From: an uncultured Pelagibacteraceae bacterium
GTDB taxonomy: Bacteria > Pseudomonadota > Alphaproteobacteria > Pelagibacterales > Pelagibacteraceae
Reading direction: 5' to 3'
Length of the DNA stretch: 64,000 nt
Assembly: GCA_902569785.1 (NCBI GenBank)
Contig: CACFVO010000002.1
Span: 1-64,000, forward strand
Shown here: piece by piece, positions 18,641 through 28,729 of the stretch
Numbering within the stretch: position 1 is the first letter of the stretch
Layout: each line of letters starts with the position of its first letter
The notes under the pieces: generated by a model
Database searches by the model: none
Told to the model about the DNA's origin: nothing
What the model saw: only the letters and a program-made list of their open reading frames with translations
Made by a program: the position numbers and the translations under genes

Positions 18641-21014
18641 ATGAAAGCGACTTACATAAAACCCCTTTTGCCATTACGAGATATAGTGATTTTTCCTTCA
18701 ATGGTGATTCCATTATTTGTAGGTAGAGAAAAATCAATTAGAGCTCTGCAAGAAGCAATGAAATCAGACAAATCTATAGTTTTAGTTACTCAAAAAAATT
18801 CTGAAGTTGATGACCCAGAATCTAAAGACCTTTATGCGTATGGCTGTTTAAGCAAAGTCCTTCAACTTTTAAAATTACCTGATGGAACAGTAAAAGTATT
18901 AGTAGAAGGTGAAAAAAGAGTAAAAATTTTAAAATACAATGACAATGAAGTTGAAAAATTTTTAAAGTGTGAAGTAGAAGTTACAGAAGATACAAATGTT
19001 TCAAAAGATCTTGAACTTTTTGCTCTGAGCTTGATAAAAAAATACGAAAAATTGTCAGTTTTGAACAAAAAAGATTTTAATAATGAAGGATTAAAAGATT
19101 TAAAAAACCCCTCTCAAATAGCAAACAACCTATCTTCAGATCTAGGTATACAAATCTTTGAGAAACAAGAATTACTAGAAATGATTGATTTAAAAAAAAG
19201 ATTAGAAAAAATTCATTCTTTAATTGAAAAAGAAACAAGTGTTTTATCAGTAGAGAAAAAAATCAGAGGTAGAGTTAAAAATCAGATGGAGAAAACACAA
19301 CGTGAATATTATTTAAATGAACAATTAAAGGCTATTCAAAAAGAACTAGGCGAAATTGATGAAGGTAAGGATGAATTATCAAATCTTTCAAAAGCTATTG
19401 CTAATGCAAAAATGCCAAAATTAGCCAAAGAAAAATGTTTGTCTGAATTAAAGAAATTAAAATCTATGAGCCCAATGTCAGCTGAAGCTACAGTAGTTAG
19501 AAACTACTTAGATTGGATGACAGAGTTGCCTTGGTCTGAGAAGTCAAAAATAAATACCGATTTAAAAAATGCACAAAAAACATTGGATGAAGATCATTAT
19601 GGATTAGAAAAAGTTAAAGAGAGAATAATTGAATTTTTGGCAGTACAAAAAAGAATTCAAAAAATGAAAGGACCCATTTTGTGCTTAGTAGGCCCACCAG
19701 GAGTAGGAAAAACTTCATTAGGAAAATCGATAGCAAAAGCAACTAACAGAAAATTCATTAGAATTTCACTAGGAGGCATCAGAGATGAAGCTGAAATTAG
19801 AGGACATAGAAGAACTTATATAGGTTCATTGCCTGGAAAGATTATACAAATGATGAAAAAAGCTGGAACTAAAAATCCACTCTTTTTATTAGATGAGATT
19901 GATAAAGTTGGAAATGACTATAGAGGAGATCCTTCCTCGGCATTATTAGAGGCACTTGATCCAGAACAAAACAAAGAATTCAATGATCATTATTTGGAAG
20001 TGGATTATGATTTATCTGACGTTATGTTTGTAACCACTGCAAACACATTAAATATCTTACCTCCACTACTAGATAGGATGGAAGTAATTAGACTTTCTGG
20101 GTACACAGAAGATGAAAAAGTTAAAATTTCTCAAAAATTTTTAATTCCAAAACAAAGTGAAAATAATGGATTAAAAAAAGAAGAATGGAATATTGATGAA
20201 AAAGTTAATCGAAAAATTATAAGAGACTATACTAGAGAGTCCGGTGTTAGAAATCTTGAGAGAGAAATATCAAAAATCGCTAGAAAATTAGTCAAAAAAA
20301 TTGATAACGACGAAAAAATAAATAATCCTATAAAAGAAAAAGATATGAAAGATTTGTTAGGAGTGCAAAAATTTAATTATGGGGAAATTGAAGAGGAAAA
20401 CAGAATAGGAGTCGTTACAGGTCTGGCTTGGACAGAAGTAGGGGGAGAAATTTTAAAAATAGAGTCTGCGATAATGCCTGGCAAAGGCAAAATGCAAATT
20501 ACCGGAAAACTAGGTGATGTTATGCAGGAATCTGTTAAAGCTGCTAAATCATACATTAGATCTAAAAGTTTGGAATATGGAATTATACCTCCTGTATTTG
20601 ATAAAAAAGATTTCCATATACATGTTCCTGAAGGAGCGACTCCTAAAGATGGGCCTTCAGCTGGAGTAGGAATGGTAACTTCAATAATTTCAGCTATTAC
20701 AGAAATACCAGTCGATAAAAATGTTGCAATGACTGGTGAAATTACTTTAAGAGGTATTGTTCTTCCTATAGGAGGATTAAAAGAAAAATTATTAGCAGCT
20801 CATAGAGCAGGTATTAAAAAAGTTTTAATACCTATGGAAAATAAAAAAGATTTAGTAGAGGTTCCAAAAACTATATTAGAGACCATGGAAATCATTCCTG
20901 TAAAAAAACGTTGATGAAGTTTTAAAAGTTGCTTTGATTAAACCTTTAAAAAGAGTTGAGTGGGTTGAAGTAGATCAAATTTCAAAAGAAAAATCAAAAA
21001 AAAGAAGAGCTTAG
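18641..21014 (+). CDS. lon: ATP-dependent protease Lon, interrupted near the 3' end by a +1 frameshift
   Basis: Lon degrades damaged and regulatory proteins. The open frame codes for 757 aa to 20914, ending IIPVKKR. Removing one A from the seven-A run at 20902-20908 extends the protein to 790 aa: it continues NVDEVLKVALIKPLKRVEW and stops at 21014. The restored tail is typical of Lon C-termini. The N-terminal substrate domain starts LPLRDIVIFPSMVIPLFVG; Walker A is GPPGVGKTS, Walker B FLLDEIDK, and the catalytic Ser lies in PKDGPSAGVGM. Even the short form keeps the whole protease core; the lost part is the last helix and tail. Confidence 0.95.
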
Positions 21015-21029
21015 CACTCATTAAAAGCA

Positions 21030-21920
21030 TCAATCTAACCAATCCTTGTATTTTTCAGGATTTAAATCGATATAATTTGGAAGAACGTCATTAGTTACTT
21101 TTTTTAATATAGACTTTCCAGACCATTTATATCCTTTTTGATCTACATTGTGGTCATACATCACTCTTTTTTCAGCTATTAATTTTTTAATATCATTAAT
21201 TTTTAGTCCACTTACCTCAAACTCGTAATGATGTGCGAAATTTAAAAGTTTTTTTTCGAGTTCTTCTGGTGTTCTTAAGCAAGTAAAATGCCAACCACCA
21301 TTTTTAACAAAAAATAAGTTTGAATATTTTTTAGTTGAGAACAAAACATCTATTCTCCATTTAGGATAATTTTTACCTTTAATATTTCTCAACCATTGAG
21401 GTGATAAAAAGTTCTTTTTTTTTGTTGCTTTAGAACCTAGCCAAGTAAGATTTTCGTAAAATAAATTTAATTTGTAATAAAACATTTTTTGTTCAAACAA
21501 TAAAATTTTATTATCTATTTTTGAAAAATTTACATGTTCTAAATTTGGTATTTCATCAAGATCACTAATTAATATTAAATCATCTTCATTTGCTTCTTTT
21601 ATTCCTTTATATAAATTTTCTCTCTGAAAATAATCTCGGGCCATTCCATTTAAAATTAATTTTTCTCCTCTTTTATCTTCTGTTTCTCCTTTAACAAGGT
21701 TTAAAATATTTGGAGGAGGTTCATCAACCACTATGTAAGTAATCTTATCTTTAAATTTTTGAAATTGATTTATATCAAATTTCAATTTTTTTTTAGCACC
21801 ATTATGGGTATAAGTGGCTTCTGTAATTACAAATTTTTTTACATATTTATTTAGAATATTAAACCTAAGATCTAAAAGTAGATCTTCATCAAAATACATG
21901 AAGCAATCATAGATATTCAT
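21030..21920 (-). CDS. Glycosyltransferase family 17-like protein
   Basis: 296-aa protein resembling GT17 (beta-1,4-N-acetylglucosaminyltransferase III-like) enzymes. It begins MNIYDCFMYFDEDLLLDLR, continues FVITEATYTHNGAKK, and has the putative metal/nucleotide-binding DxD region LISDLDEIP, followed by the family-like GGWHFTCLRTPEE. No membrane helix or signal peptide is evident. It converges on lon and is divergent from the sugar-modifying fusion gene across 52 nt, suggesting a role in surface glycan synthesis. Acceptor and donor are unknown. Confidence 0.8.
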   Translation of the reverse strand: MNIYDCFMYFDEDLLLDLRFNILNKYVKKFVITEATYTHNGAKKKLKFDINQFQKFKDKITYIVVDEPPPNILNLVKGETEDKRGEKLILNGMARDYFQRENLYKGIKEANEDDLILISDLDEIPNLEHVNFSKIDNKILLFEQKMFYYKLNLFYENLTWLGSKATKKKNFLSPQWLRNIKGKNYPKWRIDVLFSTKKYSNLFFVKNGGWHFTCLRTPEELEKKLLNFAHHYEFEVSGLKINDIKKLIAEKRVMYDHNVDQKGYKWSGKSILKKVTNDVLPNYIDLNPEKYKDWLD

Positions 21921-21972
21921 GATAATTGAGTTATAATAAAAATTAATGTAAGTAAATAAAATAGATATTCAA

Positions 21973-24526
21973 ATGGTAAAAAAAATCATTATTACAGGTG
22001 GACTAGGATACATTGGAACCGAACTTTGTAAAATTTATTCTGGTGTTAGCTGGCACCATAAAATTATAGTTATCGATAATAGATTCATCTCTGAAAGAGT
22101 TAATCAAATTCGTAATTGGAATATGGAGTTTATTCATGGCGATATTCTAGATAAAAACTTAGTGAATAAATATTTCAAAGATGCAGATATTGTGCACCAT
22201 CTAGCAGGTGTAACTCAAGTTCCTAGAACTAAAAGTGAGTCGAATGCAGAAGTAGATAAAAAAATCAAACTTGTTGGTGAAAAAGGTACTCAAAATATTT
22301 TAGACATTATAAGTAAAAATTGTAAAATAATTTTTCCTTCTACACATGTGGTTTATGAGGGTATTGATAAAGTTAAAAACGACATTAGAGAAGATGAAGA
22401 AACTAAACCAGTGCTATCTTATTCATCTTCAAAAGCAATAAATGAAAAACAACTAAAAGAGTCTGGAAAAAATTATGTGATTTTAAGACTTGGCTCAGTC
22501 TATGGATATTCAACAGACACGGCTCGTATAGATATAATGCCTAACTTGTTCTCAAAAATTGCCTCACAAAATGGTACTCTTAAACTTTTTGCAGGCGGAA
22601 GACAGGTAAAAAGCTTAGTACCTTTAATTGATGTAGCAAGATGCTTTAAATTTATGGAAGAAAGACAAGATTTATCTTTTGGAGTATTTAATTTAACTAA
22701 GGATACGCTTACAGTAAAAGAGGTAGCAGAAATTTGCAAAAAATATAACCCCAAAATAACGCTGAGAGAGACTAATGATGAAGTTCCAAATCTTGGATTT
22801 TCTTTATCAAACAAAAAAATTTTAGGTACCGGATTCAAGTTTTTATATAATTTAGAGGAAAGCATTAAAGAAATGATCATCAAATGGTCTAAACAAGATT
22901 TAATTAAAGATTTAGAACACGTTAAAGATGGTCACGACCTATTTGTAGACAAAAGAGGTAAAATTAGTAATCACGAATTAACAGAACCAATTAATTTAAT
23001 TGGCTTGATAGATTCAAAAAAGGGAACAATAAGAGCTAATCATTATCACCCACAACAAGAGCAAAAATGTTTATTTACTAAAGGTCAAATTATAGAAGTT
23101 TTCCAAGATATAATTAATCCCAACTCACCTAAAATTACTCAAGTAGTTAATGAAGGGCAACTTTCTATAATTAAACCAAACGTAGCTCATACAATGGTTT
23201 TTACGAAAGATACAACTTTTTTAAATTTAGTTAGAGGTGAAAGAGATCATGATAACTATGGAATAACGCATACAATAAAACATGTTTTTGTTGATGAAAA
23301 AGAAAAAAATTTACTCCTAAAGTATTATAAATTTGATTGTAGATCCTGTGGTAATACTAATCTGAAAAGAGTAATTTCATTAGGATATCAACCATTGGCA
23401 AATAATTTACTCAGAAAAGCAAAGGAAGAATGTGAGCTTTATCCTCTTGAAATGAATTATTGTGAAAAATGTCATAATTGCCAACTTTCAGTAGCTGTAG
23501 ATCCTAAAAAAATGTTTTCTAATTATTTATATACTTCCTCAACCTCAAAAGTTTTTAGAGGACATTTTGTTAATGCGGCTAAAAAGTATATCAAAGACTT
23601 AAAACTAAATAAAAAAAATTCTTATGTTATTGATATAGGAAGTAATGATGGCGTAGCACTAAAACCTTTTAAGGATCTAGGATTTAAACACTTACTAGGA
23701 GTAGAACCGGCTAAAAAATTTAGCAAAGTTAGCCAATAAGAATAAAATAAAAACATTTAACGGTTTTCTAGAGAAAAAAAATCTTAAAAAAATTAGAAAA
23801 AATGCAGATTTAATTTTAGCATCTAATGTATTCGCACATTCTGATAAATTAAAAGAAATGGCAGAATGTATGTTAAAATTATTAAGTAAAGAAGGAGTTA
23901 TTATTATCGAAGTACAATACTTAATGAATACATTAAAAGATTTAACTTTCGACAATATTTATCATGAGCATTATAACTACTGGTCACTAACATCTTTAAT
24001 AAACTTTTTTAATCAGTTTGATGCAAAAATATATAAATCTGAAAAAGTCGATACGCATGGTGGCTCAATTAGGATTTATGTGAAAAAAAATAAAAAAGCA
24101 AAAATTGAAAATAGTGTTAAAAAAATGCTTAGCGAGGAAACAAAGTTTGGAATAAAAAGATTTAAAACATATCAAGAATTTGGAAATAAAGTTTACCAAA
24201 TTAGAAAAAATGTAAGGAAAAATATTAAAAAATTAAGAGATAAAAATAATTTAATTATAGGTTACGGCGCACCAGCAAAAGCTACTACATCTTTGAATTT
24301 TTTTGGCATTTCAAAAGAAATTGATTTTATAGTTGAGGATAACAAATTAAAACACGAAAAATTTATTCCAGGAGTCAAAATTCCTATTAAAAATAAATCT
24401 CATATTAAAGATAAGAATAATACTCTTGTTGTTTTAGCTTGGAATTTTTTTAAAGATATTAAAAAAAACAATCATAATTTGTCTGATAATTTTATAAATA
24501 TAAAAGATTTAGAAACTAATAACTAG
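21973..24526 (+). CDS. Epimerase-cupin-C-methyltransferase fusion protein, interrupted by a +1 frameshift
   Basis: As sequenced, the frame stops at 23739 after 588 aa. Removing one A from the six-A run at 23713-23718 joins it to the downstream frame, giving ~850 aa. Domains: residues 1-305, an SDR nucleotide-sugar epimerase/reductase (GGLGYIG; catalytic Tyr150 and Lys154 in YSSSK); ~320-440, a CapF-like cupin with His357 and His359 (NHYHPQQEQ); 456-500, a four-Cys zinc motif (CRSCG, CEKC) and then SAM-binding DIGSNDG (554-560) of sugar C-methyltransferases; the last ~220 residues carry their C-terminal domain (GYGAPAKATTSLNFFG). The likely product is a C-methylated deoxysugar for a surface polysaccharide. 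The 3' end overlaps the convergent zinc-ribbon gene by 11 nt. Confidence 0.82.
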
Positions 24527-25070
24527 TAATCAGGTTTTTAAAAATTTCAAAAATATTTCTTATATTTTCAAAAAAGTAACTAAGGTAAAATTCTGTGATA
24601 GGAAATAAAGTTATTATATAGCTTTGGGCAAAATATAAAGACCTTGAAAAAAATATTATGAATACCAAAAATACAAGTAGTGAATTATAAAAGCCAAATG
24701 AAACTTTATCTTTAGTAATCGATTTTTTTGAAACTGTTGGTTTAGTATCTTTTATTTTAATACCATGTTTTTTTGCGAGGTATTCTGGAGAATATAAATT
24801 TATTTCTCTTGTTTTTTTAGAAACTTTCCTTTTAGGACTTACAGTTTTTTTTGGACTTACAGGCTTTTTTGGACTTACAGGCTTAGTGATAGTTTGTTTT
24901 ATAACAGGTTTTGAGATTATCTCCTTTTTTTTAGCTATCTCAACAGGAAATTGTTTCCATTGATTACCGCAAGAACTACATTGAACCAATCTTCCATTAG
25001 CCCCAATGGCATTGTCAGGTACTACAAATTTTTTGGCACATGAATTACAGCTTAAAATCATATTTTTCAA
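24516..25070 (-). CDS. Zinc-ribbon (MJ0042-type) single-pass membrane protein
   Basis: 184 aa. The N-terminus has a four-Cys zinc ribbon: Cys8, Cys11, Cys31 and Cys34 (SCNSCAKKF and QCSSCGNQW), the MJ0042/'zinc-ribbon_5' pattern. Residues 63-84 form a basic repeat, KPVS-PKKPVS-PKKTVS-PKRKVS. One membrane helix lies near residues 127-148 (YNSLLVFLVFIIFFSRSLYF), with an aromatic tail after it. Many alphaproteobacteria have such a gene, sometimes with a DUF3426 domain; the function is unknown. It is transcribed away from the tRNA-Val promoter region. MILSC four codons downstream is an alternative start. Confidence 0.8.
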   Translation of the reverse strand: MKNMILSCNSCAKKFVVPDNAIGANGRLVQCSSCGNQWKQFPVEIAKKKEIISKPVIKQTITKPVSPKKPVSPKKTVSPKRKVSKKTREINLYSPEYLAKKHGIKIKDTKPTVSKKSITKDKVSFGFYNSLLVFLVFIIFFSRSLYFAQSYIITLFPITEFYLSYFFENIRNIFEIFKNLITSY

Positions 25071-25103
25071 TATTACTGGTATTTATCAAAAATTAAATAC
25101 TTT

Positions 25104-25132
25104 TTTACTTTATAAATTATTTGCTGTATATG
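25104..25132 (+). promoter_or_regulatory. Possible promoter for tRNA-Val/tRNA-Asp
   Basis: TTTACT (25104-25109) and TATATG (25127-25132) with a 17-nt spacer; predicted start near 25139, about 11 nt before mature tRNA-Val. Each box matches the consensus at 4 of 6 positions, so it is weak evidence in this AT-rich gap. Confidence 0.3.
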
Positions 25133-25149
25133 TCGATTTTGTTTAATGA

Positions 25150-25225
25150 GGGCGGTTAGCTCAGTTGGTAGAGCATCTCGTTTACACCGAGAGGGTCATA
25201 GGTTCGAGTCCTTTACCGCCCACCA
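25150..25225 (+). tRNA. tRNA-Val (anticodon UAC)
   Basis: A 76-nt cloverleaf. Acceptor GGGCGGT/ACCGCCC (one G-T-free stem); D arm GCTCAGTTGGTAGAGC; anticodon stem TCTCG/CGAGA with loop TTTACAC, anticodon TAC; T arm with TTCGAGT. Discriminator A and encoded CCA end at 25225. It lies 10 nt before tRNA-Asp. Confidence 0.97.
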
Positions 25226-25235
25226 CTTATTGTGT

Positions 25236-25313
25236 GGGGGTGTAGCTCAGTTTGGTTAGAGCGCCTGCCTGTCACGCAGGAGGTCGCGGGTTCGAGTCCC
25301 GTCACTCCCGCCA
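25236..25313 (+). tRNA. tRNA-Asp (anticodon GUC)
   Basis: A 78-nt cloverleaf. Acceptor GGGGGTG/CACTCCC with one G-T wobble; anticodon stem CCTGC/GCAGG with loop CTGTCAC, anticodon GTC; T arm GCGGGTTCGAGTCCCGT. Discriminator G and encoded CCA end at 25313. The G discriminator is the usual tRNA-Asp identity element. Confidence 0.97.
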
Positions 25314-25365
25314 TCACATGATAATCATTTTCATCTAAAATCAGCAACCGCGCTAATATTGTTTC

Positions 25366-25393
25366 TGTACACTTTCATTTTAAATGCTATAAA
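25366..25393 (+). promoter_or_regulatory. Possible promoter of the nuo operon
   Basis: TGTACA (25366-25371) and TATAAA (25388-25393) with a 16-nt spacer lie between tRNA-Asp and nuoA. A start near 25400 gives a leader of about 55 nt that contains the hairpin at 25417-25438. This is the only good candidate in the 141-nt gap. Confidence 0.33.
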
Positions 25394-25416
25394 CGATTCA
25401 AAATTAATATAAGAAT

Positions 25417-25438
25417 CCTCGAGCTAAATGTATCGAGG
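25417..25438 (+). promoter_or_regulatory. Leader hairpin upstream of nuoA
   Basis: CCTCGA (25417-25422) pairs perfectly with TCGAGG (25433-25438) around a 10-nt loop, ending 16 nt before the nuoA ATG. It is not followed by a T run, so it is not an intrinsic terminator. It may be an RNA leader element or a DNA operator; no known motif is recognised. Confidence 0.35.
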
Positions 25439-25454
25439 TAGGTATTGATTAAAC

Positions 25455-25823
25455 ATGATTTATAATTTTTTAACAGACTATCTATCAATAGTAATATTCC
25501 TATTTATTGCTTTGTTTTTAAGCATAGGTTTTATTGTTACAAACTTTTTAGCATCGCCTTCTAACCCTGATCCAGAAAAATTATCCGCTTACGAATGTGG
25601 TTTTGAGGCTTTTGATGACTCTAGAATGGAGTTTGACGTAAGATTTTATTTGGTGGCAATTTTATTTATCATATTTGATTTGGAAATAGCGTTCCTTTTC
25701 CCGTGGGCGATATCTCTCGGTAGTTTAGGTGCTCTTGGATTTTGGTCAATGATGGTTTTTTTGGGGATTTTAACAGTGGGGTTTATTTATGAATGGAAAA
25801 AAGGAGCTCTAGAATGGGAGTAA
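25455..25823 (+). CDS. nuoA: NADH-quinone oxidoreductase subunit A
   Basis: 122-aa membrane subunit of complex I with three helices. Family motifs are [20 protein letters not shown], which includes the conserved loop Cys, [26 protein letters not shown], and a C-terminal helix ending [11 protein letters not shown]. First gene of the nuo operon; it overlaps nuoB by 10 nt. Confidence 0.97.
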   Translation: MIYNFLTDYLSIVIFLFIALFLSIGFIVTNFLASPSNPDPEKLSAYECGFEAFDDSRMEFDVRFYLVAILFIIFDLEIAFLFPWAISLGSLGALGFWSMMVFLGILTVGFIYEWKKGALEWE

Positions 25824-26350
25824 ACTTTGATTCATTCTCTAAAAAACAAAAAGAGATACCAGAAGAATTTAAAGATCTAGCAAAAGATTTTGCTGAAAAA
25901 GGGTTTATAACAACTTCATCTGAAAATTTAATTAATTGGGCCAGAACAGGTTCTTTACATTGGATGACGTTTGGTCTTGCATGTTGTGCTGTTGAGATGA
26001 TGCAAACTTCAATGCCAAGATATGATCTTGAAAGATTTGGAGCAGCACCAAGAGCATCACCTAGACAATCAGATGTGATGATTGTAGCTGGAACTTTAAC
26101 AAATAAAATGGCTCCAGCTCTTAGAAAAGTTTATGATCAGATGCCCGAGCCGAGGTACGTTGTATCGATGGGAAGCTGTGCCAATGGGGGAGGTTATTAT
26201 CACTACTCATATTCAGTTGTAAGAGGTTGTGACAAAATTGTTCCAGTCGATATTTATGTCCCAGGGTGCCCTCCATCTGCAGAAGCTCTGCTTTATGGCA
26301 TTTTACAACTTCAAAAGAAAATAAGAAGAGAAGGAACTCTGGAAAGATAA
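25814..26350 (+). CDS. nuoB: NADH-quinone oxidoreductase subunit B
   Basis: Peripheral-arm subunit that holds the N2 [4Fe-4S] cluster next to the quinone site. Cys ligands are visible in [21 protein letters not shown] and [14 protein letters not shown]. The start at 25814 (178 aa, [11 protein letters not shown]) is preferred over 25793 because AGGAG lies 9 nt upstream of it and it overlaps nuoA least. The stop overlaps the nuoC start by 1 nt. Confidence 0.97.
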   Translation: MGVNFDSFSKKQKEIPEEFKDLAKDFAEKGFITTSSENLINWARTGSLHWMTFGLACCAVEMMQTSMPRYDLERFGAAPRASPRQSDVMIVAGTLTNKMAPALRKVYDQMPEPRYVVSMGSCANGGGYYHYSYSVVRGCDKIVPVDIYVPGCPPSAEALLYGILQLQKKIRREGTLER

Positions 26351-26968
26351 TGATAATAAAAAATTTAAAAGATCTTGAAAAATTTATTAACTCTGAATTA
26401 GCTAGCAAAATTCAAAAATCAGTAATTGAAAATAATGAATTTTTAATTGAAGTAAATGAATCAGATTTAATAGATGTTGTGCGATTTTTAAAATCAAATG
26501 AGAAATGTAAGTTTAGACAACTAATTGATATAGTAGGAGTAGATTACCCAGAGCATGAAAAACGGTTTGAATTAGTTTATCTTTTTTTATCTCATGAAAA
26601 TAACATTAGAATAAAACTTTCTATTAAGTTTCAATCAGATCAAAATATAGACTCTATTACAAAAATTTTTCCATCAGCTAATTGGATGGAGAGAGAAGTC
26701 TTTGATATGTATGGAATAAAATTTAAAAATCATCCAGATCTAAGAAGAATTTTAACTGACTATGGATTTAAAGGTCATCCTTTAAGAAAAGACTTTCCTT
26801 TAACTGGTTTTAACGAAGTTAGATACAGTGAAAAAGAAAAAAAAAGTTATTTATGAACCTGTCAAACTTGAACAAAATTATAGAGATTTTGATTTTGAAA
26901 GCCCTTGGGAAGGAACAAGTTATATTAAAGAACTTAAAGGTTTAGAAAAAGATGGTAAAAAAAACTAA
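26350..26968 (+). CDS. nuoC: NADH-quinone oxidoreductase subunit C, interrupted by a +1 frameshift
   Basis: The frame from ATG 26350 ends at 26856 with KEKKSYL. Removing one A from the nine-A run at 26837-26845 restores ~205 aa that ends with [23 protein letters not shown] and KDGKKN at 26968, the normal NuoC C-terminus. The core signature is intact: [29 protein letters not shown] and [20 protein letters not shown]. NuoC forms part of the connecting fragment of complex I. The repaired gene overlaps nuoD by 17 nt. Since complex I should be essential here, an assembly error or slippage is more plausible than loss. Confidence 0.92.
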
Positions 26969-28127
26969 ATCATTGAATTTAAATTTTGGCCCTCAACATC
27001 CAGCTGCTCATGGTGTTTTAAGATTAATACTAGAATTAGATGGAGAAGTTGTAGAAAAAGCAGACCCACATATTGGATTGCTTCATAGAGGAACAGAAAA
27101 ACTCATCGAGCATAAAACATACGCTCAAGCATTACCTTATTTTGATAGGCTGGATTATGTTGCACCAATGAATCAAGAACATGCATTCGCTTTAGCAGCA
27201 GAAAAACTTCTAAATGTACAAGTTCCTATCCGAGCGAAATATATTCGAGTTATCTTTTGTGAAATTGGAAGAATTTTAAGTCATATTCTTAATGTTACTA
27301 CCCAGGCATTAGATGTTGGAGCTTTAACACCCTCTTTATGGGGATTTGAAGAAAGAGAGACTTTGATGACTTTTTACGAAAGAGCTTCCGGTTCTAGATT
27401 ACATGCGAATTATTTTAGAACTGGAGGTGTTAATCAAGATATTCCTTTAAAATTATTAGAAGATATCGAAAAATTCTGTAAATCTTTTCCTAAAATTATT
27501 AATGATTTAGAGAGTCTATTAACTGATAATCGAATATTCAAACAAAGAAATGTTGATATTGGAATAGTTACCAAGCAGGAAGCCTTAGATCATAGTTTTT
27601 CAGGTGTAATGCTGAGAGGGTCCGGTGTTCCATGGGATTTAAGAAGATCCCAACCTTATGAAATCTATAAAGATTTAGATTTTAAAATCCCTGTAGGAAA
27701 AAATGGTGATTGTTATGACCGTTATCTTTGTAGAATAGAAGAAATGAGAGAAAGTGTAAAAATTATTTTACAATGTATTAAAAAGATTCCTAAAGGACCA
27801 ATTAAATCTGTAGATGGAAAAATTTCTCCTCCTAATAGACATGATTTAAAGCAATCTATGGAAGCTTTAATACATCATTTTAAATTATTTACTGAAGGTT
27901 ACAGAGTACCAAAAGGCAATGTTTATACAGCAGTTGAAGCTCCTAAAGGGGAGTTTGGAGTTTATTTAATATCCGATGGAAGCAATAAACCTTATAGGTG
28001 CAAAATTAGAGCCCCAGGTTTTTCTCATCTTCAAGCAATGGATTATTTAATTCGAGGCCATATGTTAGCGGATGTTCCAGCGGTCCTTGGTTCTTTGGAT
28101 ATAGTTTTTGGTGAGGTGGATCGATGA
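26952..28127 (+). CDS. nuoD: NADH-quinone oxidoreductase subunit D
   Basis: 391-aa 49-kDa-type subunit lining the quinone pocket. Begins with the diagnostic [22 protein letters not shown]; also [31 protein letters not shown]-type [13 protein letters not shown] and the C-terminal DIVFGEVDR. Complete; overlaps nuoE by 4 nt. Confidence 0.97.
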   Translation: MVKKTKSLNLNFGPQHPAAHGVLRLILELDGEVVEKADPHIGLLHRGTEKLIEHKTYAQALPYFDRLDYVAPMNQEHAFALAAEKLLNVQVPIRAKYIRVIFCEIGRILSHILNVTTQALDVGALTPSLWGFEERETLMTFYERASGSRLHANYFRTGGVNQDIPLKLLEDIEKFCKSFPKIINDLESLLTDNRIFKQRNVDIGIVTKQEALDHSFSGVMLRGSGVPWDLRRSQPYEIYKDLDFKIPVGKNGDCYDRYLCRIEEMRESVKIILQCIKKIPKGPIKSVDGKISPPNRHDLKQSMEALIHHFKLFTEGYRVPKGNVYTAVEAPKGEFGVYLISDGSNKPYRCKIRAPGFSHLQAMDYLIRGHMLADVPAVLGSLDIVFGEVDR

Positions 28128-28729
28128 GTTTAAAACAAGTACATTCTGTGCAACCAAAAGAATTTAAATTTTCAAATGAGAATTTAAAAAAAGCCGAAGA
28201 AATACTAAAAAAATACCCTGAAAAAAATAGGAAGAGCGCTGTTATGCCTTTTCTTTATTTAGCACAAAAACAAAATAATAATTGGATCCCATTAGTAGCC
28301 TTGAAATACATAGCTAACTATCTTTCAATGCCTTATATCTCAGTTTACGAAATAGCAACATTTTATTCCATGTACAACCTCGCTCCAGTAGGTAAACATT
28401 TTGTTCAAGTTTGTACAACAACACCTTGTCTTATTCGCGGAGCAGATAAAATTGTCAAATTATGTAAAGAAAAGATTTCATCTAATGAAAACACACTATC
28501 TAAGGACGGCACTTGTTCGTGGATGGAAGTGGAGTGTTTAGGTGCTTGCGTTAATGCACCAATGATACAAATAAATGATCACTACTTCGAAGATCTAGAT
28601 GAAAAAAGCACTATTGAGATTTTAGACTCACTAATTAAAGACAAACCTTTAAGACCAGGTTCTTACCGAGGACGTCAGAGCACAGCACCTGAAAAAAAAC
28701 GATTAAAAAATGGAGAAAACCATGCTTAA
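28124..28729 (+). CDS. nuoE: NADH-quinone oxidoreductase subunit E
   Basis: 201-aa 24-kDa-type subunit with a [2Fe-2S] cluster. Ligands are the two Cys of [13 protein letters not shown] and the two of [16 protein letters not shown]. The N-terminal helical bundle [17 protein letters not shown] is typical. The C-terminus carries a basic tail ([18 protein letters not shown]). It overlaps nuoF by 8 nt. Confidence 0.96.
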   Translation: MSLKQVHSVQPKEFKFSNENLKKAEEILKKYPEKNRKSAVMPFLYLAQKQNNNWIPLVALKYIANYLSMPYISVYEIATFYSMYNLAPVGKHFVQVCTTTPCLIRGADKIVKLCKEKISSNENTLSKDGTCSWMEVECLGACVNAPMIQINDHYFEDLDEKSTIEILDSLIKDKPLRPGSYRGRQSTAPEKKRLKNGENHA

